Assembly: GCA_020025715.1 (NCBI GenBank)
Contig: JAHHRQ010000002.1
Location: 1 to 64,000, forward strand
DNA: 64,000 nt
Origin: Oscillospiraceae bacterium
GTDB lineage: Bacteria; Bacillota; Clostridia; Oscillospirales; Oscillospiraceae
Reading direction: 5' to 3'
Shown here: positions 16,640 to 25,544 of the stretch, one piece after another
Numbering within the stretch: the stretch's first letter is position 1
Layout of the letters: every line of letters begins with the position of its first letter
Program-made: the position numbers and the translations under genes
Notes under the pieces: model-generated
The model's input: only the letters and a program-made list of their open reading frames with translations
Database searches by the model: none
What the model was told of the DNA's origin: nothing

Positions 16640-16988
16640 CCTTATCCCCGCTGTCAAGAGAATTTAAAAGCTCGTTAATATGGGCACCATACTCGATGCT
16701 GTGGTCAATCTCAAAAATCAGTTCGGGGGTATAACGTAAATTCATGGAGTTTCCAAGCTCACGTCTGAGCCAGCCGGATGCGGATTTAAGGCCCCGCTTA
16801 AACTCCTTCTCGTCCTTCATTCCCATAACAGAAAGCCAGACTTTGGAGTAGCGCAGGTCGCCGGTTGTCTCAACTCTTGTAACGCTTATCATGCCCTGCT
16901 GAACTCTGGGGTCTTTCACCTCTCTGAGAAGCTTGGACAGGACAAACTGTATATCGTCATTTGTTCTTGCAAGTTTATTTGAAGACAT
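16632..16988 (-). CDS. rbfA: Ribosome-binding factor A
   Basis: A 118-residue KH-like protein that binds the 30S subunit during 16S rRNA maturation. Family features include the N-terminal RTNDDIQFVLSKLLREVKDPR segment split over two helices, SVTRVETTGDLRYSKVWLS, and the LRYTPELIFEIDHSIEYG strand near the C-terminus. It lies 63 bases downstream of infB, with a terminator-like hairpin between them, and overlaps nrnA. Confidence 0.95.
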   Translation of the reverse strand: MSSNKLARTNDDIQFVLSKLLREVKDPRVQQGMISVTRVETTGDLRYSKVWLSVMGMKDEKEFKRGLKSASGWLRRELGNSMNLRYTPELIFEIDHSIEYGAHINELLNSLDSGDKDE

Positions 16989-17012
16989 AAATTTTACCTC
17001 TTTTTTAAAAAA

Positions 17013-17034
17013 GCGGGCGCATTAAAGCGCCCGC
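17013..17034 (-). terminator. Intra-operon terminator between infB and rbfA
   Basis: GCGGGCGC and GCGCCCGC form a perfect 8-bp G+C stem with a 6-base loop. On the minus strand it is followed by TTTTTTAAAA. Its position within the operon suggests partial termination that lowers expression of rbfA-nrnA-truB-ribF relative to infB. Confidence 0.75.
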
Positions 17035-17051
17035 GTTTATTTTATAGACGC

Positions 17052-19469
17052 TCAGTTAATCTGCTCCATAACGAAGCACTCAATAACGTCTCCTACCTTA
17101 ATGTCGTTGAACTTTTCAATCTGCATACCGCACTCATAGCCGGCATTAACTTCCTTAACGTCGTCCTTGAAACGGCGGAGAGAAGCAAGCTCACCCTCGT
17201 GGACAACGATGTTATCACGAAGTACACGGACGGAGCAGCCGCGCTGAATCTTACCGTCAGTGCAGTAGCAGCCGCAGACAGTACCCACCTTGGAGACCTT
17301 GTAAGTCTCTCTGACCTCTGCGTGACCGATAAGAGCCTCGCGGAACTTGGGAGAGAGCATACCCTTCATAGCGGTCTCAACCTCGTTGATGCAGTCGTAA
17401 ATAACTCTGTACATACGCATATCAACGTTGCTGCGGTTTGCAACCTCTCTTGCCACGTTATCGGGACGGACGTTGAAGCCCACGACAATAGCATCGGAGG
17501 TGGAAGCCAGCATAACGTCGCTCTCGTTGATAGCGCCGACACCGCTGTGGATAACCTTAACCTTGACTTCCTCGTTGGAAAGCTTCTCCAGAGAGCTCTT
17601 AACTGCCTCTGCGGAGCCCTGAACGTCAGCCTTAACGATGATGTTCAGAGTCTTCATCTCGCCTGCCTGAATCTGGCTGAACAGATCCTCAAGGCTTACC
17701 TTCTTGTTGCTGTTGTTGCTGTTCATGAGCTGAGCCTTGCGCTCCTCGGCAAGCTCTCTTGCCATACGCTCATCTGCAACGGCGTTGAAGGTATCACCGG
17801 CGGAAGGAACTTCGGAAAGTCCGGAAATCTCAACAGGCATGGAAGGACCGGCTTCTTCAACTCTTTCGCCTCTGTCGTTTACCATGGTGCGGACACGTCC
17901 GACAGCAGTACCGGCAATGATAATATCACCAAGGCGGAGAGTACCGTTCTGAACCAGAACAGTCATAATGGGGCCTCTGCCCTTATCCAGTCTTGCCTCG
18001 ATAACAGTACCCTTTGCAGCTCTGTTGGGGTTGGCCTTAAGCTCCTGAACCTCAGCCAGAACAACAAGGTTTTCAAGCAGATCATCAATACCAACATTGT
18101 TCTTTGCGGAAATGGGGCAAACAATGGTGTCGCCGCCCCAGTCCTCAGATACCAGGTCATACTCGGTGAGCTGCTGCTTGATGCGTTCGGGGTTTGCACC
18201 CACGGCATCAATCTTATTTATAGCCACAACAACGGGAATTCCTGCTGCCTTGGCGTGGTTTATACTCTCAACGGTCTGAGGCATGATACCGTCATCTGCT
18301 GCTACAACAAGGATAGCAATATCGGTAACCATTGCGCCTCTTGCTCTCATGGAAGTGAAAGCCTCGTGGCCGGGGGTATCAAGGAAGGTAATGGGGCTGC
18401 CGTTAATCTCAACGGTGTAAGCACCGATATGCTGGGTAATACCGCCTGCCTCGCCGCTGCGGACGTTTGCCTTTCTGATGCAGTCCAGCAGAGAGGTCTT
18501 ACCGTGGTCAACGTGGCCCATAACAACAACGACAGGAGCTCTGGGAACCAGATCCTTTTCGTCGTCCTCGTGGTCGTCAATAAGCTTTTCTTCAACGGTG
18601 ACGATAACTTCCTTCTCAACCTTGCAGCCCAGCTCCATTGCAACCAGTGCTGCGGTATCATAGTCGATTATCTCGGAAACGTTAGCGAAAACGCCAAGCT
18701 TGAAGAGCTGCTTTATAACCTCGGCAGCGGTCTTTTTCATGCGGGCTGCCAGATCACCGACGCTGATCTCATCGGGAATTTCAACCTTAAGCTGCTGCTT
18801 CTTTGCAATCTCCAGCTGGAGACGGTTCATCTTGTCCCGCTCCTCCTGACGACGCTTTACGGAAGCAACCTGCTGGTTCTGGCGCTGCTTGGAACGGGAG
18901 TTGATCTTCTCCTTGCGGCTGCGCTTGAGATTATCGCCGCCCTTTTCGCCTGCCATCTCTTCAAACTTCTCGTTGTACTTTTCGATATTTACAGCTGCGC
19001 CGCCTCTTGTATCGACGATGCGCTTTTCAGCCACTCTTCTGGGTGCCTGAACCTTATTCTTCTCAGCCTTGGGCTGCTCAGTATGGGTAGGAGTTGCTTT
19101 TTCTCCGTTTCTCTGGCTGTTTCTATCCACGCTCTTATCACCGTTTCTCTTATCGTTTCTATCGTTTCTGTCGTTTCTGCGGGGCTGGGAGTTATTCTGT
19201 CTGTTGTCAGAGGGTCTATTGTTTGCCTGCTTTGCAGCCGGCTTCTCCTCAGCTTTTCCCTTGGGATTGCCCTTGAACACCTGTTCAAGGCTCTCCACCT
19301 GGTTGTGCTGGGTCATGTATTCAAAAATAATGTCCAGCTCGTTATTTTCAAGGACCTGCATATGGTTCTTAGGAGGTGCTATATAGTCGGTAAGGATTTG
19401 GGAAATAACCTTTGAAGTTACGTTAAAATCCTTGGCTACCTCGTGTATGCGATATTTACTGTTGATCAT
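17052..19469 (-). CDS. infB: Translation initiation factor IF-2
   Basis: The GTPase that brings initiator tRNA to the 30S subunit. The 805-residue product has an N-terminal IF2_N helix motif ([14 protein letters not shown]) and a long, low-complexity charged linker rich in Asn/Arg/Asp repeats (about 70-230). A second IF2_N segment follows near 232-285, then the G domain with GHVDHGKT (318-325), DTPGHEAF (from 364) and NKID (418-421), and domains II-IV. ATGA overlaps the ylxQ stop, and AGGAGG stands about 8 bases upstream. Confidence 0.97.
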   Translation of the reverse strand: MINSKYRIHEVAKDFNVTSKVISQILTDYIAPPKNHMQVLENNELDIIFEYMTQHNQVESLEQVFKGNPKGKAEEKPAAKQANNRPSDNRQNNSQPRRNDRNDRNDKRNGDKSVDRNSQRNGEKATPTHTEQPKAEKNKVQAPRRVAEKRIVDTRGGAAVNIEKYNEKFEEMAGEKGGDNLKRSRKEKINSRSKQRQNQQVASVKRRQEERDKMNRLQLEIAKKQQLKVEIPDEISVGDLAARMKKTAAEVIKQLFKLGVFANVSEIIDYDTAALVAMELGCKVEKEVIVTVEEKLIDDHEDDEKDLVPRAPVVVVMGHVDHGKTSLLDCIRKANVRSGEAGGITQHIGAYTVEINGSPITFLDTPGHEAFTSMRARGAMVTDIAILVVAADDGIMPQTVESINHAKAAGIPVVVAINKIDAVGANPERIKQQLTEYDLVSEDWGGDTIVCPISAKNNVGIDDLLENLVVLAEVQELKANPNRAAKGTVIEARLDKGRGPIMTVLVQNGTLRLGDIIIAGTAVGRVRTMVNDRGERVEEAGPSMPVEISGLSEVPSAGDTFNAVADERMARELAEERKAQLMNSNNSNKKVSLEDLFSQIQAGEMKTLNIIVKADVQGSAEAVKSSLEKLSNEEVKVKVIHSGVGAINESDVMLASTSDAIVVGFNVRPDNVAREVANRSNVDMRMYRVIYDCINEVETAMKGMLSPKFREALIGHAEVRETYKVSKVGTVCGCYCTDGKIQRGCSVRVLRDNIVVHEGELASLRRFKDDVKEVNAGYECGMQIEKFNDIKVGDVIECFVMEQIN

Positions 19470-19900
19470 GCTTTAGTCCTCCTTTTTCCTATCCGCTTGT
19501 TTCTTTCATGGGCTTTGGTTTCGGCTTTGCGCCGCTCAGCCTTCTCAAATCTCTTTCCCAGCTCCTCAGCCTCTGCCTGATACTTTCCTTCGGAAAGCTC
19601 ATTTAAAAGCTTGATGAGCGCATTTGAAAAGCCCATGTCCGTCACCGCTGCCATGGAGCAGCCCGGTAATCCCAGCGCTCCCGACAGCTCAGCCTTCGTA
19701 AAGGGAAGCTCAATCTTTATGGCATTTCTGCCGTTTATAAAGCCTTCAGCCCTATGCTTTGCGTTATCTGAGGCATCAGCGGCAATAAGCAGAAGCTTTG
19801 CTTTTCCCGCTCTTGCAGCAGTTCCGGTATTCGTCTCACCAACGGCAATGGCATTTGCCCGCCGCATAAGGCCAAGAAGGTTCAAGGTCTTTTCTCTCAT
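19466..19900 (-). CDS. ylxQ: L7Ae/L30e-family ribosomal protein YlxQ
   Basis: A 144-residue protein whose first 95 residues match the L7Ae/L30e RNA-binding fold ([47 protein letters not shown]). The family binds kink-turn RNAs; the cellular role of YlxQ is still poorly defined. The C-terminal 45 residues are an unusually long, highly charged Lys/Arg/Glu tail. It overlaps ylxR and infB by 4 bases each, so the three genes are translationally linked. Confidence 0.9.
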   Translation of the reverse strand: MREKTLNLLGLMRRANAIAVGETNTGTAARAGKAKLLLIAADASDNAKHRAEGFINGRNAIKIELPFTKAELSGALGLPGCSMAAVTDMGFSNALIKLLNELSEGKYQAEAEELGKRFEKAERRKAETKAHERNKRIGKRRTKA

Positions 19901-20163
19901 TCACCGACCTCCATTTCTTCTTTTAACCTTTCATATATTTCATCCGGTATCCGGCATGAAAACGCTCTTTCCAGAGCTCTTGATTTTGAAGCCTTTTTAA
20001 GACATTCCCCATCAGGGCAAATATATGCCCCGCGGCCGTTCATCTTGCCTTTAAAATCAAGGCTGATTTCACCTTCCGGTGTACGGACCACACGGATAAG
20101 TTCCTTTTTGGGCTTCATTTCACGGCAGCCCAGACACTGCCGCATTGGTATTTTAGCTGCCAT
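19897..20163 (-). CDS. rnpM: YlxR/RnpM family RNA-binding protein
   Basis: An 88-residue protein of the YlxR family. It shows the N-terminal MRQCLGCREMKPKKELIRVV segment with two cysteines, the signature KMNGRGAYIC, and a C-terminal helical half. Members in Bacillus modulate RNase P and affect expression widely. It sits in its standard place between nusA and ylxQ. AAAGGAGG precedes the ATG. Confidence 0.93.
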   Translation of the reverse strand: MAAKIPMRQCLGCREMKPKKELIRVVRTPEGEISLDFKGKMNGRGAYICPDGECLKKASKSRALERAFSCRIPDEIYERLKEEMEVGE

Positions 20164-20186
20164 TAGGGGCCGCCTCCTTTTACTGT

Positions 20187-21260
20187 TTATTCTTCTGCTG
20201 TCTCTGCGTCTGCCTCGCTCTGGGGCTTGATGTCTATCTTAAAGCCGGTGAGCTTTGCAGCAAGTCTGGCGTTCTGGCCTTCCTTACCGATTGCAAGAGA
20301 AAGCTGAGAGTCGGGAACGATTGCCCGGCAGCTCTTTCCGTCCTCAAACATGGTGACGGATATAACCTCGGAGGGAGACAGGGCAGCTGCCACGTACTCC
20401 TCGGGATTTTCGCTGTAATTTATAATGTCTATCTTCTCGCCGCCAAGCTCGTTTACGATGCTGGCAACTCTGCCGCCCTTGGGGCCGACACATGCGCCGA
20501 TAGGATCAACGTCGGGATCGGCAGACCAGACAGCCATCTTAGTGCGGCTGCCGGCTTCACGGGCAATGGACTTGATTTCTACGGTGCCGTCGTAAATTTC
20601 GGGAACCTCCAGCTCAAACAGGCGCTTAACAAGGCCGGGATGAGTGCGGGAAATGAGAACCTGAGGTCCTCTGGTGGAGTTTCTGACTTCTACAACGTAA
20701 ACCTTAATTCTGTCGCCCTCTCTGAGAGCCTCGGTCTTAATGCGCTCGTTTGCGGAGAGCATAGCCTCGGTGTACTCGGAGTTGGAGGAAATACGAATGG
20801 AAACGCTGCCGTTTCTGGGTTCGATGTGGGAGACAACACCGGTAAGGATTTCATGCTCCTTGGAGGTGAACTCCTCATATACCATGCTGCGCTCTGCTTC
20901 TCTGATGCCCTGAATGATAACGTTCTTTGCAGACTGAGCGGCGATACGGCCGAACTGCTTGGTCTCTACGGGAACACCGATAATGTTGCCGATCTTAGCG
21001 CGCTTGCTGACCTTCTTTGCGGCCTCAAGGTTAATCTCGTGGCTGGGGTCATTGACCTCGTCAACAATGAGCTTGTTGACCTTCATCTCAATGCGCTTTT
21101 TATCTTCATCAAGCATGATCTCCACGTTATCCTCGCACTCGGGGTTATCGCGGCGGAATGCGGTAAGCATAGCCTGCTTGATTTTATCGTACATGTATTC
21201 CCTGGGAATACCCTTTTCAGCTTCTATATCTTCTACTGCTTCAAAAAATTCTGCGTTCAT
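20187..21260 (-). CDS. nusA: Transcription termination/antitermination factor NusA
   Basis: A 357-residue NusA of the short Gram-positive type, without the C-terminal acidic repeats of E. coli. The domains are the RNA-polymerase-binding N-terminal domain (1-130, EAEKGIPREYMYDKIKQA), an S1 domain (about 135-200, ILTGVVSHIE), and two KH domains. These include GPKGGRVASIVNELGGEKID near 270 and the second GKEGQNARLAAKLTGF near the end. It modulates pausing and intrinsic termination. The operon leader carries a terminator-like hairpin, consistent with the NusA autoregulation known in B. subtilis. Confidence 0.96.
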   Translation of the reverse strand: MNAEFFEAVEDIEAEKGIPREYMYDKIKQAMLTAFRRDNPECEDNVEIMLDEDKKRIEMKVNKLIVDEVNDPSHEINLEAAKKVSKRAKIGNIIGVPVETKQFGRIAAQSAKNVIIQGIREAERSMVYEEFTSKEHEILTGVVSHIEPRNGSVSIRISSNSEYTEAMLSANERIKTEALREGDRIKVYVVEVRNSTRGPQVLISRTHPGLVKRLFELEVPEIYDGTVEIKSIAREAGSRTKMAVWSADPDVDPIGACVGPKGGRVASIVNELGGEKIDIINYSENPEEYVAAALSPSEVISVTMFEDGKSCRAIVPDSQLSLAIGKEGQNARLAAKLTGFKIDIKPQSEADAETAEE

Positions 21261-21295
21261 TTAACTGTCTCCATTTCCGGCGTTATACTTCTTTT

Positions 21296-21751
21296 TTATA
21301 TTGATACATGAAGTTTTACCATGGCAACATCTGCCTTGGCAAAGCTCATGGGTTTATCACCGACTGTGATCTCCACGTCTCCGTCATTGTAAGCACTGAG
21401 CTTACCCACGAAGGCTTTCTTTCCGTCTACGGGCTTATAGGTTTTAAGTTCTACCTCACTGCCCATAAACTGCTCAAAATCAGAGGGGCGCTTAAGTTCG
21501 CGCTCAGCACCTGCGGAACCTACCTCAAAAACATAGCTGTCGGGAATAGGATCTGCCTCATCAAGCATAGGGTCAAGTCTGCGGCTGATGCGCTCGCAGT
21601 CATCAATGCCAACGCCGCCCTCTTTATCTATGAATATCCGAAGATACCAGCTGCCGGCCTCACGTACATATTCTACATCCCAGAGCTTGCAGCCTTCTTC
21701 CTCTACCACCGGCCGTGCCAGTGCACTGACTTTTTCGCTGATTTTACTCAT
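21296..21751 (-). CDS. rimP: Ribosome maturation factor RimP
   Basis: A 151-residue protein needed for 30S maturation. It has the N-terminal alpha/beta domain (GCKLWDVEYVREAGSWYL, IDKEGGVGIDDCERISR, the YVFEVGSAGAERELKRP motif) and a C-terminal SH3-like domain. The ATG at 21751 (MSKISEKV) agrees with family N-termini and has an AGTGAG-type site 7 bases upstream. In-frame starts at 21769 and 21778 lack a good site. It is first gene of the nusA operon. Confidence 0.93.
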   Translation of the reverse strand: MSKISEKVSALARPVVEEEGCKLWDVEYVREAGSWYLRIFIDKEGGVGIDDCERISRRLDPMLDEADPIPDSYVFEVGSAGAERELKRPSDFEQFMGSEVELKTYKPVDGKKAFVGKLSAYNDGDVEITVGDKPMSFAKADVAMVKLHVSI

Positions 21752-21799
21752 TTCACCGCTCACTTCCATTTTATACAAAGGTAAAAAGTCTCACAAAAA

Positions 21800-21822
21800 A
21801 GAGTGGGCGTTTGACCCACTCT
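21800..21822 (-). terminator. Leader terminator/attenuator of the rimP-nusA operon
   Basis: AGAGTGGG (21800-21807) and CCCACTCT (21815-21822) form an 8-bp stem with a 7-base loop. On the minus strand it runs directly into TTTTTTGTG. It begins only about 20 bases after the predicted transcription start and about 50 bases before rimP, so it would control the whole operon. No other gene ends into it. Confidence 0.75.
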
Positions 21823-21849
21823 GACTTAAACCTGATTCTTACTGTTAGT

Positions 21850-21878
21850 ATAATACCACCTTATCCTTTGATTTGCAA
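21850..21878 (-). promoter_or_regulatory. Promoter of the rimP-nusA-infB operon
   Basis: TTGCAA (21873-21878) and TATTAT (21850-21855) on the minus strand are separated by exactly 17 bp. The predicted start is near 21843, just before the leader hairpin. Confidence 0.75.
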
Positions 21879-21970
21879 GTATTTTTTCCCGTAAGCTCAC
21901 CATAAGCCTTCATATTATATTATTGTGATGACTTTTAGAATGTTTTAAAGCCCCGCTTATCATGTGTGCA

Positions 21971-21982
21971 GTTGTATACAAC
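21971..21982. promoter_or_regulatory. Perfect 12-bp palindrome, candidate operator
   Basis: GTTGTATACAAC is a perfect palindrome centred about 16 bp upstream of the -35 of the wzz-like promoter. Its position suits an activator or repressor site. The binding protein is unknown, and no regulator gene is adjacent. The rest of 21879-21970 shows nothing else I can name. Confidence 0.35.
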
Positions 21983-21992
21983 GCTTTTTATC

Positions 21993-22021
21993 TTGCAAAT
22001 TGAGCTAAAAAGTGTTAAAAT
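21993..22021 (+). promoter_or_regulatory. Promoter of the wzz-cpsD-like operon
   Basis: TTGCAA (21993-21998), a 17-bp spacer and TAAAAT (22016-22021) lie on the plus strand. The predicted transcript starts near 22028 and has a leader of about 95 bases containing a tandem 20-bp repeat. Confidence 0.75.
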
Positions 22022-22050
22022 GGCAAAGCTCGTTTAGGATTAGGGATATT

Positions 22051-22090
22051 TTTTACTTAATTTCAATTAATTTTACTTAATTTCAACTAA
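22051..22090 (+). repeat. Two tandem 20-bp direct repeats in the wzz leader
   Basis: Two adjacent copies of a 20-base, A+T-rich unit beginning TTTTACTTAATTTCAA occupy 22051-22070 and 22071-22090 and differ at one base (T versus C at unit position 17). The 20-bp period, about two helical turns, places both copies on one face of the DNA. They lie between the promoter and the ribosome site. Confidence 0.8.
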
Positions 22091-22121
22091 AAATTAAATT
22101 TATATTTTATGGAGATAAACT

Positions 22122-22832
22122 ATGGATAACTCTGAGTTTAGAATTGAAAATAAAGATGCAGAAGTGGAAATCAGTCTATGGGAACTATGCAAGTCTGTTT
22201 TCAAAAGACTCTGGATATTGATTCTTGTTGCTGCCATTGCAGGAAGTTTTGCTTTTTTCTCAGCAAAAAGCACTGTAAGCAGTTCTTACAGCTCAAGCTA
22301 TAAGAACTATTTTTATGTTGAAAACAACCGTACCTCCTCAACAGATGTCCGCAGCATTATGCAGGTATATTATTATGTGGCTACAAATGATGATATTCTT
22401 GAGCGTGTTTCTAATGAAATAAATGTAGGATTAAGCGTTGAGGAATTGAAGTCTATGATCAACGTTGACCTGGACGAAAAGAATACCATTGTGACAGTTT
22501 CCGTCAAAGGTCCGGTTCCGGAAGTTGTATACGCAGTAGCTGATAAGCTTAATACTATTGCAGCTAATGAAATAACATCTAAAATAGAACAAAGTCATAT
22601 CGAAACTCTTGTTGTTCCTTCTGAGCCGGTACTTCAAACATCAGGAGAAAATCCCGTTAAGGCCGCTGTCATGGCAGGCATATTTGGATTTATTTTAACT
22701 GCAGCTTTAATAGTAATTATTGAGATAGTGCAGGATAAAGTAAAAAATCCAGCCCAGCTTGAAGATAGATTCGGAATAGTTGTATTAGGAAGTGTACCCA
22801 AGAGTAAAAAGCTCTCCAGAGGCAATGTATAA
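22122..22832 (+). CDS. Wzz/CapA-type polysaccharide co-polymerase
   Basis: A 236-residue membrane protein of the Wzz/YveK/CapA family, which sets chain length and, in Gram-positives, partners a CpsD-type kinase. Short N-terminal cytoplasmic ISLWELCKSVFKRLW leads into membrane helix 1 (about 30-46). An extracytoplasmic domain follows to about 176, then helix 2 (about 180-202), and a cytoplasmic tail with AQLEDRFGIVVLGSVP, the usual coupling segment before the kinase. AUGGAGAU-type spacing to the ATG is good. The kinase-like gene follows after 10 bases. It is transcribed toward the large minus-strand cluster. Confidence 0.88.
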   Translation: MDNSEFRIENKDAEVEISLWELCKSVFKRLWILILVAAIAGSFAFFSAKSTVSSSYSSSYKNYFYVENNRTSSTDVRSIMQVYYYVATNDDILERVSNEINVGLSVEELKSMINVDLDEKNTIVTVSVKGPVPEVVYAVADKLNTIAANEITSKIEQSHIETLVVPSEPVLQTSGENPVKAAVMAGIFGFILTAALIVIIEIVQDKVKNPAQLEDRFGIVVLGSVPKSKKLSRGNV

Positions 22833-22842
22833 GGAGGGTTAA

Positions 22843-23478
22843 ATGATGGATAGCAAATTAGTTACAGGTGAAACAGCACCTATCGAAATTCAGGAAGCAT
22901 TTAATACCCTTCGCACCAATCTGTGCTTTGCTCTCTCAGGTGAAACGTCTAAAATTATCGCTCTTACCGGTACAAAAAACGGTGTAGGAGTAAGCACCAC
23001 GGCTTTAAATCTCGCTTTGTCCTTTTCTCAGGTAAATAACAACAAGGTTCTGCTTATTGACGGAGATATGCACTCCTCTGTTCTCACTTCAAAACTTGAT
23101 TTATCTGATAAATCCGGTTTCAGTGATTGCCTCAGCGGATGTGCCGGTAAAGAAACGTGCATTGTTTCTATATCCGGAATAGATGTGCTTCCTTCCGGTA
23201 AGAAACCTTCTAACCCTGCAAACCTTTTGGACTCTAAAGCAATGGAAAAACTTTGTGAAGAATTTAAAAGAGCTTATGATTATGTTTTTATAGTTCTTCC
23301 TCCAGCATCTAATTTTTCTGATGCAGCAATTACTGCAAAATTTGCGGACGGTTTTGTGCCGGTTGTGCGCCATGACAAAACAAGATACGCCGAGATCAAA
23401 AAGCTTGTAAGAAATATTCGTTTAGCTGGTGGCAAAATTTTAGGATTCGTCTATAACAGAGAGCCTTTGAAAAAATAA
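22843..23478 (+). CDS. CpsD/CapB-like BY-kinase homologue, probably inactive
   Basis: A 211-residue member of the bacterial tyrosine kinase (P-loop, Mrp/MinD-like) family that normally phosphorylates itself and regulates polymer export with the Wzz partner. The fold is clear: EAFNTLRTNL at the N-terminus and the Walker A' motif LLIDGDM with Asp73 and Asp75. Walker A reads KNGVGVSTT, so the P-loop lysine is Val50; signature Lys45 is kept. Walker B reads VFIVLPP, with Val151 where the family has Asp. The C-terminal tyrosine cluster is also absent (it ends REPLKK). I infer loss of kinase activity and a possible structural partner role. Confidence 0.85.
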   Translation: MMDSKLVTGETAPIEIQEAFNTLRTNLCFALSGETSKIIALTGTKNGVGVSTTALNLALSFSQVNNNKVLLIDGDMHSSVLTSKLDLSDKSGFSDCLSGCAGKETCIVSISGIDVLPSGKKPSNPANLLDSKAMEKLCEEFKRAYDYVFIVLPPASNFSDAAITAKFADGFVPVVRHDKTRYAEIKKLVRNIRLAGGKILGFVYNREPLKK

Positions 23479-23619
23479 GTATTTAATAAAACAAAACCTA
23501 TCAGCTGAATCTGCGCCCCCGCCTTTTGTTTACTGTGACGTGGGGCGTAAAGCTATTTTTTAATAAATTTCTATAAAGCAGCGTCTGCTGCAATCTTTTC
23601 TGTTAGGGGGTAATATTTT

Positions 23620-24714
23620 TTGGATCAGTCAATCTACACTGAATTAAAAAGAGTTTGCAATGAATTTTGCATAAAAGGCAGCTTTGATTCTTACGTCGAA
23701 CTTAAACAGGGTAATGTAAACAGCACATATAAAGTACATTTTACTCAGGCTGACGGCACCCCAAAGGAATACATTGTACAAAGATTAAATACATTCGTTT
23801 TTAAACAGCCTATTCAGGTTATGGAAAATATAGATAAAGTCACTGAACACATAAGAGCCAAAAGTACAGGCAAACTTGCTCTTCATTTTCATCACACTAA
23901 AGAGCGCAACACATATGTCATTGACGAATACGGATTCTGGCGTCTCTTCAACTATATTCCATCCAAGACATACGATATTTGCGATGATCTGAATGTTATA
24001 AAAAATGCAGGAAACGCTTTTGGTGAGTTTCAGATGCTTCTCGGCGATTTTGATGCAAGCCTTCTCCATGATACCATTCCATTCTTCCACGACACTGAGC
24101 GGCGTTACGAGAAGTTGATCTTTGACGCAAGAAAAGATCCCGAAGGTTTGCTTGAATCAGTAAGACCTGAATATGACTGGCTTATGTCAGTAAGAGATCA
24201 GGCTTGTGCTCTTACAAGAATGTTTAAGGAGGGCAAGCTCCCTCTTCGTGTCACCCATAACGACACCAAGATAAACAACGTTCTCTTTGAAAAAGACGGA
24301 ACTGAGGCACTTGTTGTAATCGACCTTGATACCGTTATGCCCGGACTTGTGGGAAACGACTTCGGTGACGCTATCCGTTTTGCAGCAAACAAAGTTGAAG
24401 AGGACAGCCCTGATTTTGAGCATGCTGGTATAAACATGGATATTTTCCGTGCTTTCACCGAAGGTTTTCTCTCTCAAACTGCCGGTACACTCACCAAAAA
24501 TGAGATTGAAACACTGGCAATAAGCTGTTTTGCTATGGCATGTGAGCTTTCCACCCGTTTCCTTGATGACTACATACTGGGCAGTCCCTATTTCAAGATA
24601 AACTATCCTGAACACAACCTTGTCCGCGCACGCTGCCAGATTGCTCTTGCAAAAGACATGCTCATACATTTGGATGAAATGCAGCGGATAATCGTTGACT
24701 GTGTAAAAAAATAA
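23620..24714 (+). CDS. APH-fold kinase resembling N-acetylhexosamine 1-kinase
   Basis: A 364-residue aminoglycoside-phosphotransferase-fold kinase. The catalytic loop THNDTKINN (His213, Asp215, Asn219/220) and the metal motif VIDLDTVMPG (Asp235, Asp237), followed by GNDFGDAIRF, match the NahK-like group. Those enzymes phosphorylate GlcNAc/GalNAc at C1 for salvage into UDP-sugars. The substrate here is inferred. The start codon is TTG, with AGGGGG 9 bases before it. It lies 141 bases after the CpsD-like gene on the same strand, so it could share that transcript and supply amino-sugar precursors to the cluster. Confidence 0.75.
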   Translation: MDQSIYTELKRVCNEFCIKGSFDSYVELKQGNVNSTYKVHFTQADGTPKEYIVQRLNTFVFKQPIQVMENIDKVTEHIRAKSTGKLALHFHHTKERNTYVIDEYGFWRLFNYIPSKTYDICDDLNVIKNAGNAFGEFQMLLGDFDASLLHDTIPFFHDTERRYEKLIFDARKDPEGLLESVRPEYDWLMSVRDQACALTRMFKEGKLPLRVTHNDTKINNVLFEKDGTEALVVIDLDTVMPGLVGNDFGDAIRFAANKVEEDSPDFEHAGINMDIFRAFTEGFLSQTAGTLTKNEIETLAISCFAMACELSTRFLDDYILGSPYFKINYPEHNLVRARCQIALAKDMLIHLDEMQRIIVDCVKK

Positions 24715-24732
24715 TATTTAAAAAAATTTTGA

Positions 24733-24768
24733 GCCCTTAAATCTTTTCAGGATTTAAGGGCTTTTTCG
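24733..24768. terminator. Strong terminator closing the plus-strand operon
   Basis: AGCCCTTAAATC and GATTTAAGGGCT form a perfect 12-bp stem with a 7-base loop, followed by TTTTTCG on the plus strand. On the minus strand it is followed by CAAAATTTTTTT, so it can also stop leftward transcription through the permease remnant. Confidence 0.9.
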
Positions 24769-24791
24769 TTAGTTTTAAAATTCGTACAGAG

Positions 24792-25544
24792 TTACGCTGT
24801 TTTTCTTTTAACAAAATTCAAAACTGCTTTCATAATCAAGTTACACAGTAAGATTGCCAGCGATACAATTACCGCACATTCAAGCTGCATTTGAGCTTCA
24901 AACTGATTTATCATAAGCGCAACAGGTTTATTCGCCGTAGTAGCAAGGAATGACACTGCAGAAATTGTCATCATGGTGTTCACGAAAAAATATAAAAACA
25001 TTTCTATAATGGTATCCTTGCAACCGGGAACAAAAACATCTCTTATCATACGCCGCCTTGGAATTTCCAATGTATGACCTATGCTTTCCAGATTTTCATT
25101 CAGCTTAGACAACGAATTATACATCATCAGGTACGGAGATGAAATGAAGTGGACAATATTGACCATTATTAAAATCGCGATCGTTCCGTAAAGAAAGCTT
25201 CCCTTGAATGTCAGCACATAAGATAAGCCCAAAACTATACCCGGAATTGCTGTTGAAGTAATGGCAGATAAATGAAGAAAGTTAGACATTTTAGATCTCA
25301 TTCTCACGGACATATAGGCTGCCATAAAAGCGATTTTCACACCGATTAGAGACACGAAAAAGGCAATGAGCAGTGAATTGATTAAATACTCCCTTGCATG
25401 GAGATTGAGCGTTTTTGTTATATTGGCAAACATTCGCACAAGTGGGATAAAAACAAGGCATCTACAGTGTGCTGAGAAATGATTGATCGCTACATTTGCA
25501 TATTCAACCTTGAGCGCATCCAGTATAAAACCGGAGTGGCACAT
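24792..25544 (-). pseudogene. Truncated ABC transporter permease remnant
   Basis: The open frame encodes 250 residues. From about residue 50 onward it matches the C-terminal permease half of iron/2-aminoethylphosphonate-type ABC transporters: EYLINSLLIAFFVSLIG, STAIPGIVLGLSYVL, and the EESIGHTL-like coupling loop ESIGHTLEIPRRR. The first 45 residues are non-hydrophobic and unlike a permease start. The only ATG lies inside a 30-base inverted repeat and has no ribosome site. No ATPase, binding protein or N-terminal permease half is nearby. I therefore read it as a 5'-truncated relic, not a functional gene. Confidence 0.65.

Noticed and set aside
17199..19415. A 738-codon open frame on the plus strand
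   Set aside because: It is entirely antisense to infB, has no ribosome site, and its product is low-complexity; it follows from infB codon bias.
17052..19469. Asn/Arg/Asp-rich repeats in infB as a possible inserted element
   Set aside because: Low-complexity linkers between the N-terminal domains and the G domain are normal in IF-2.
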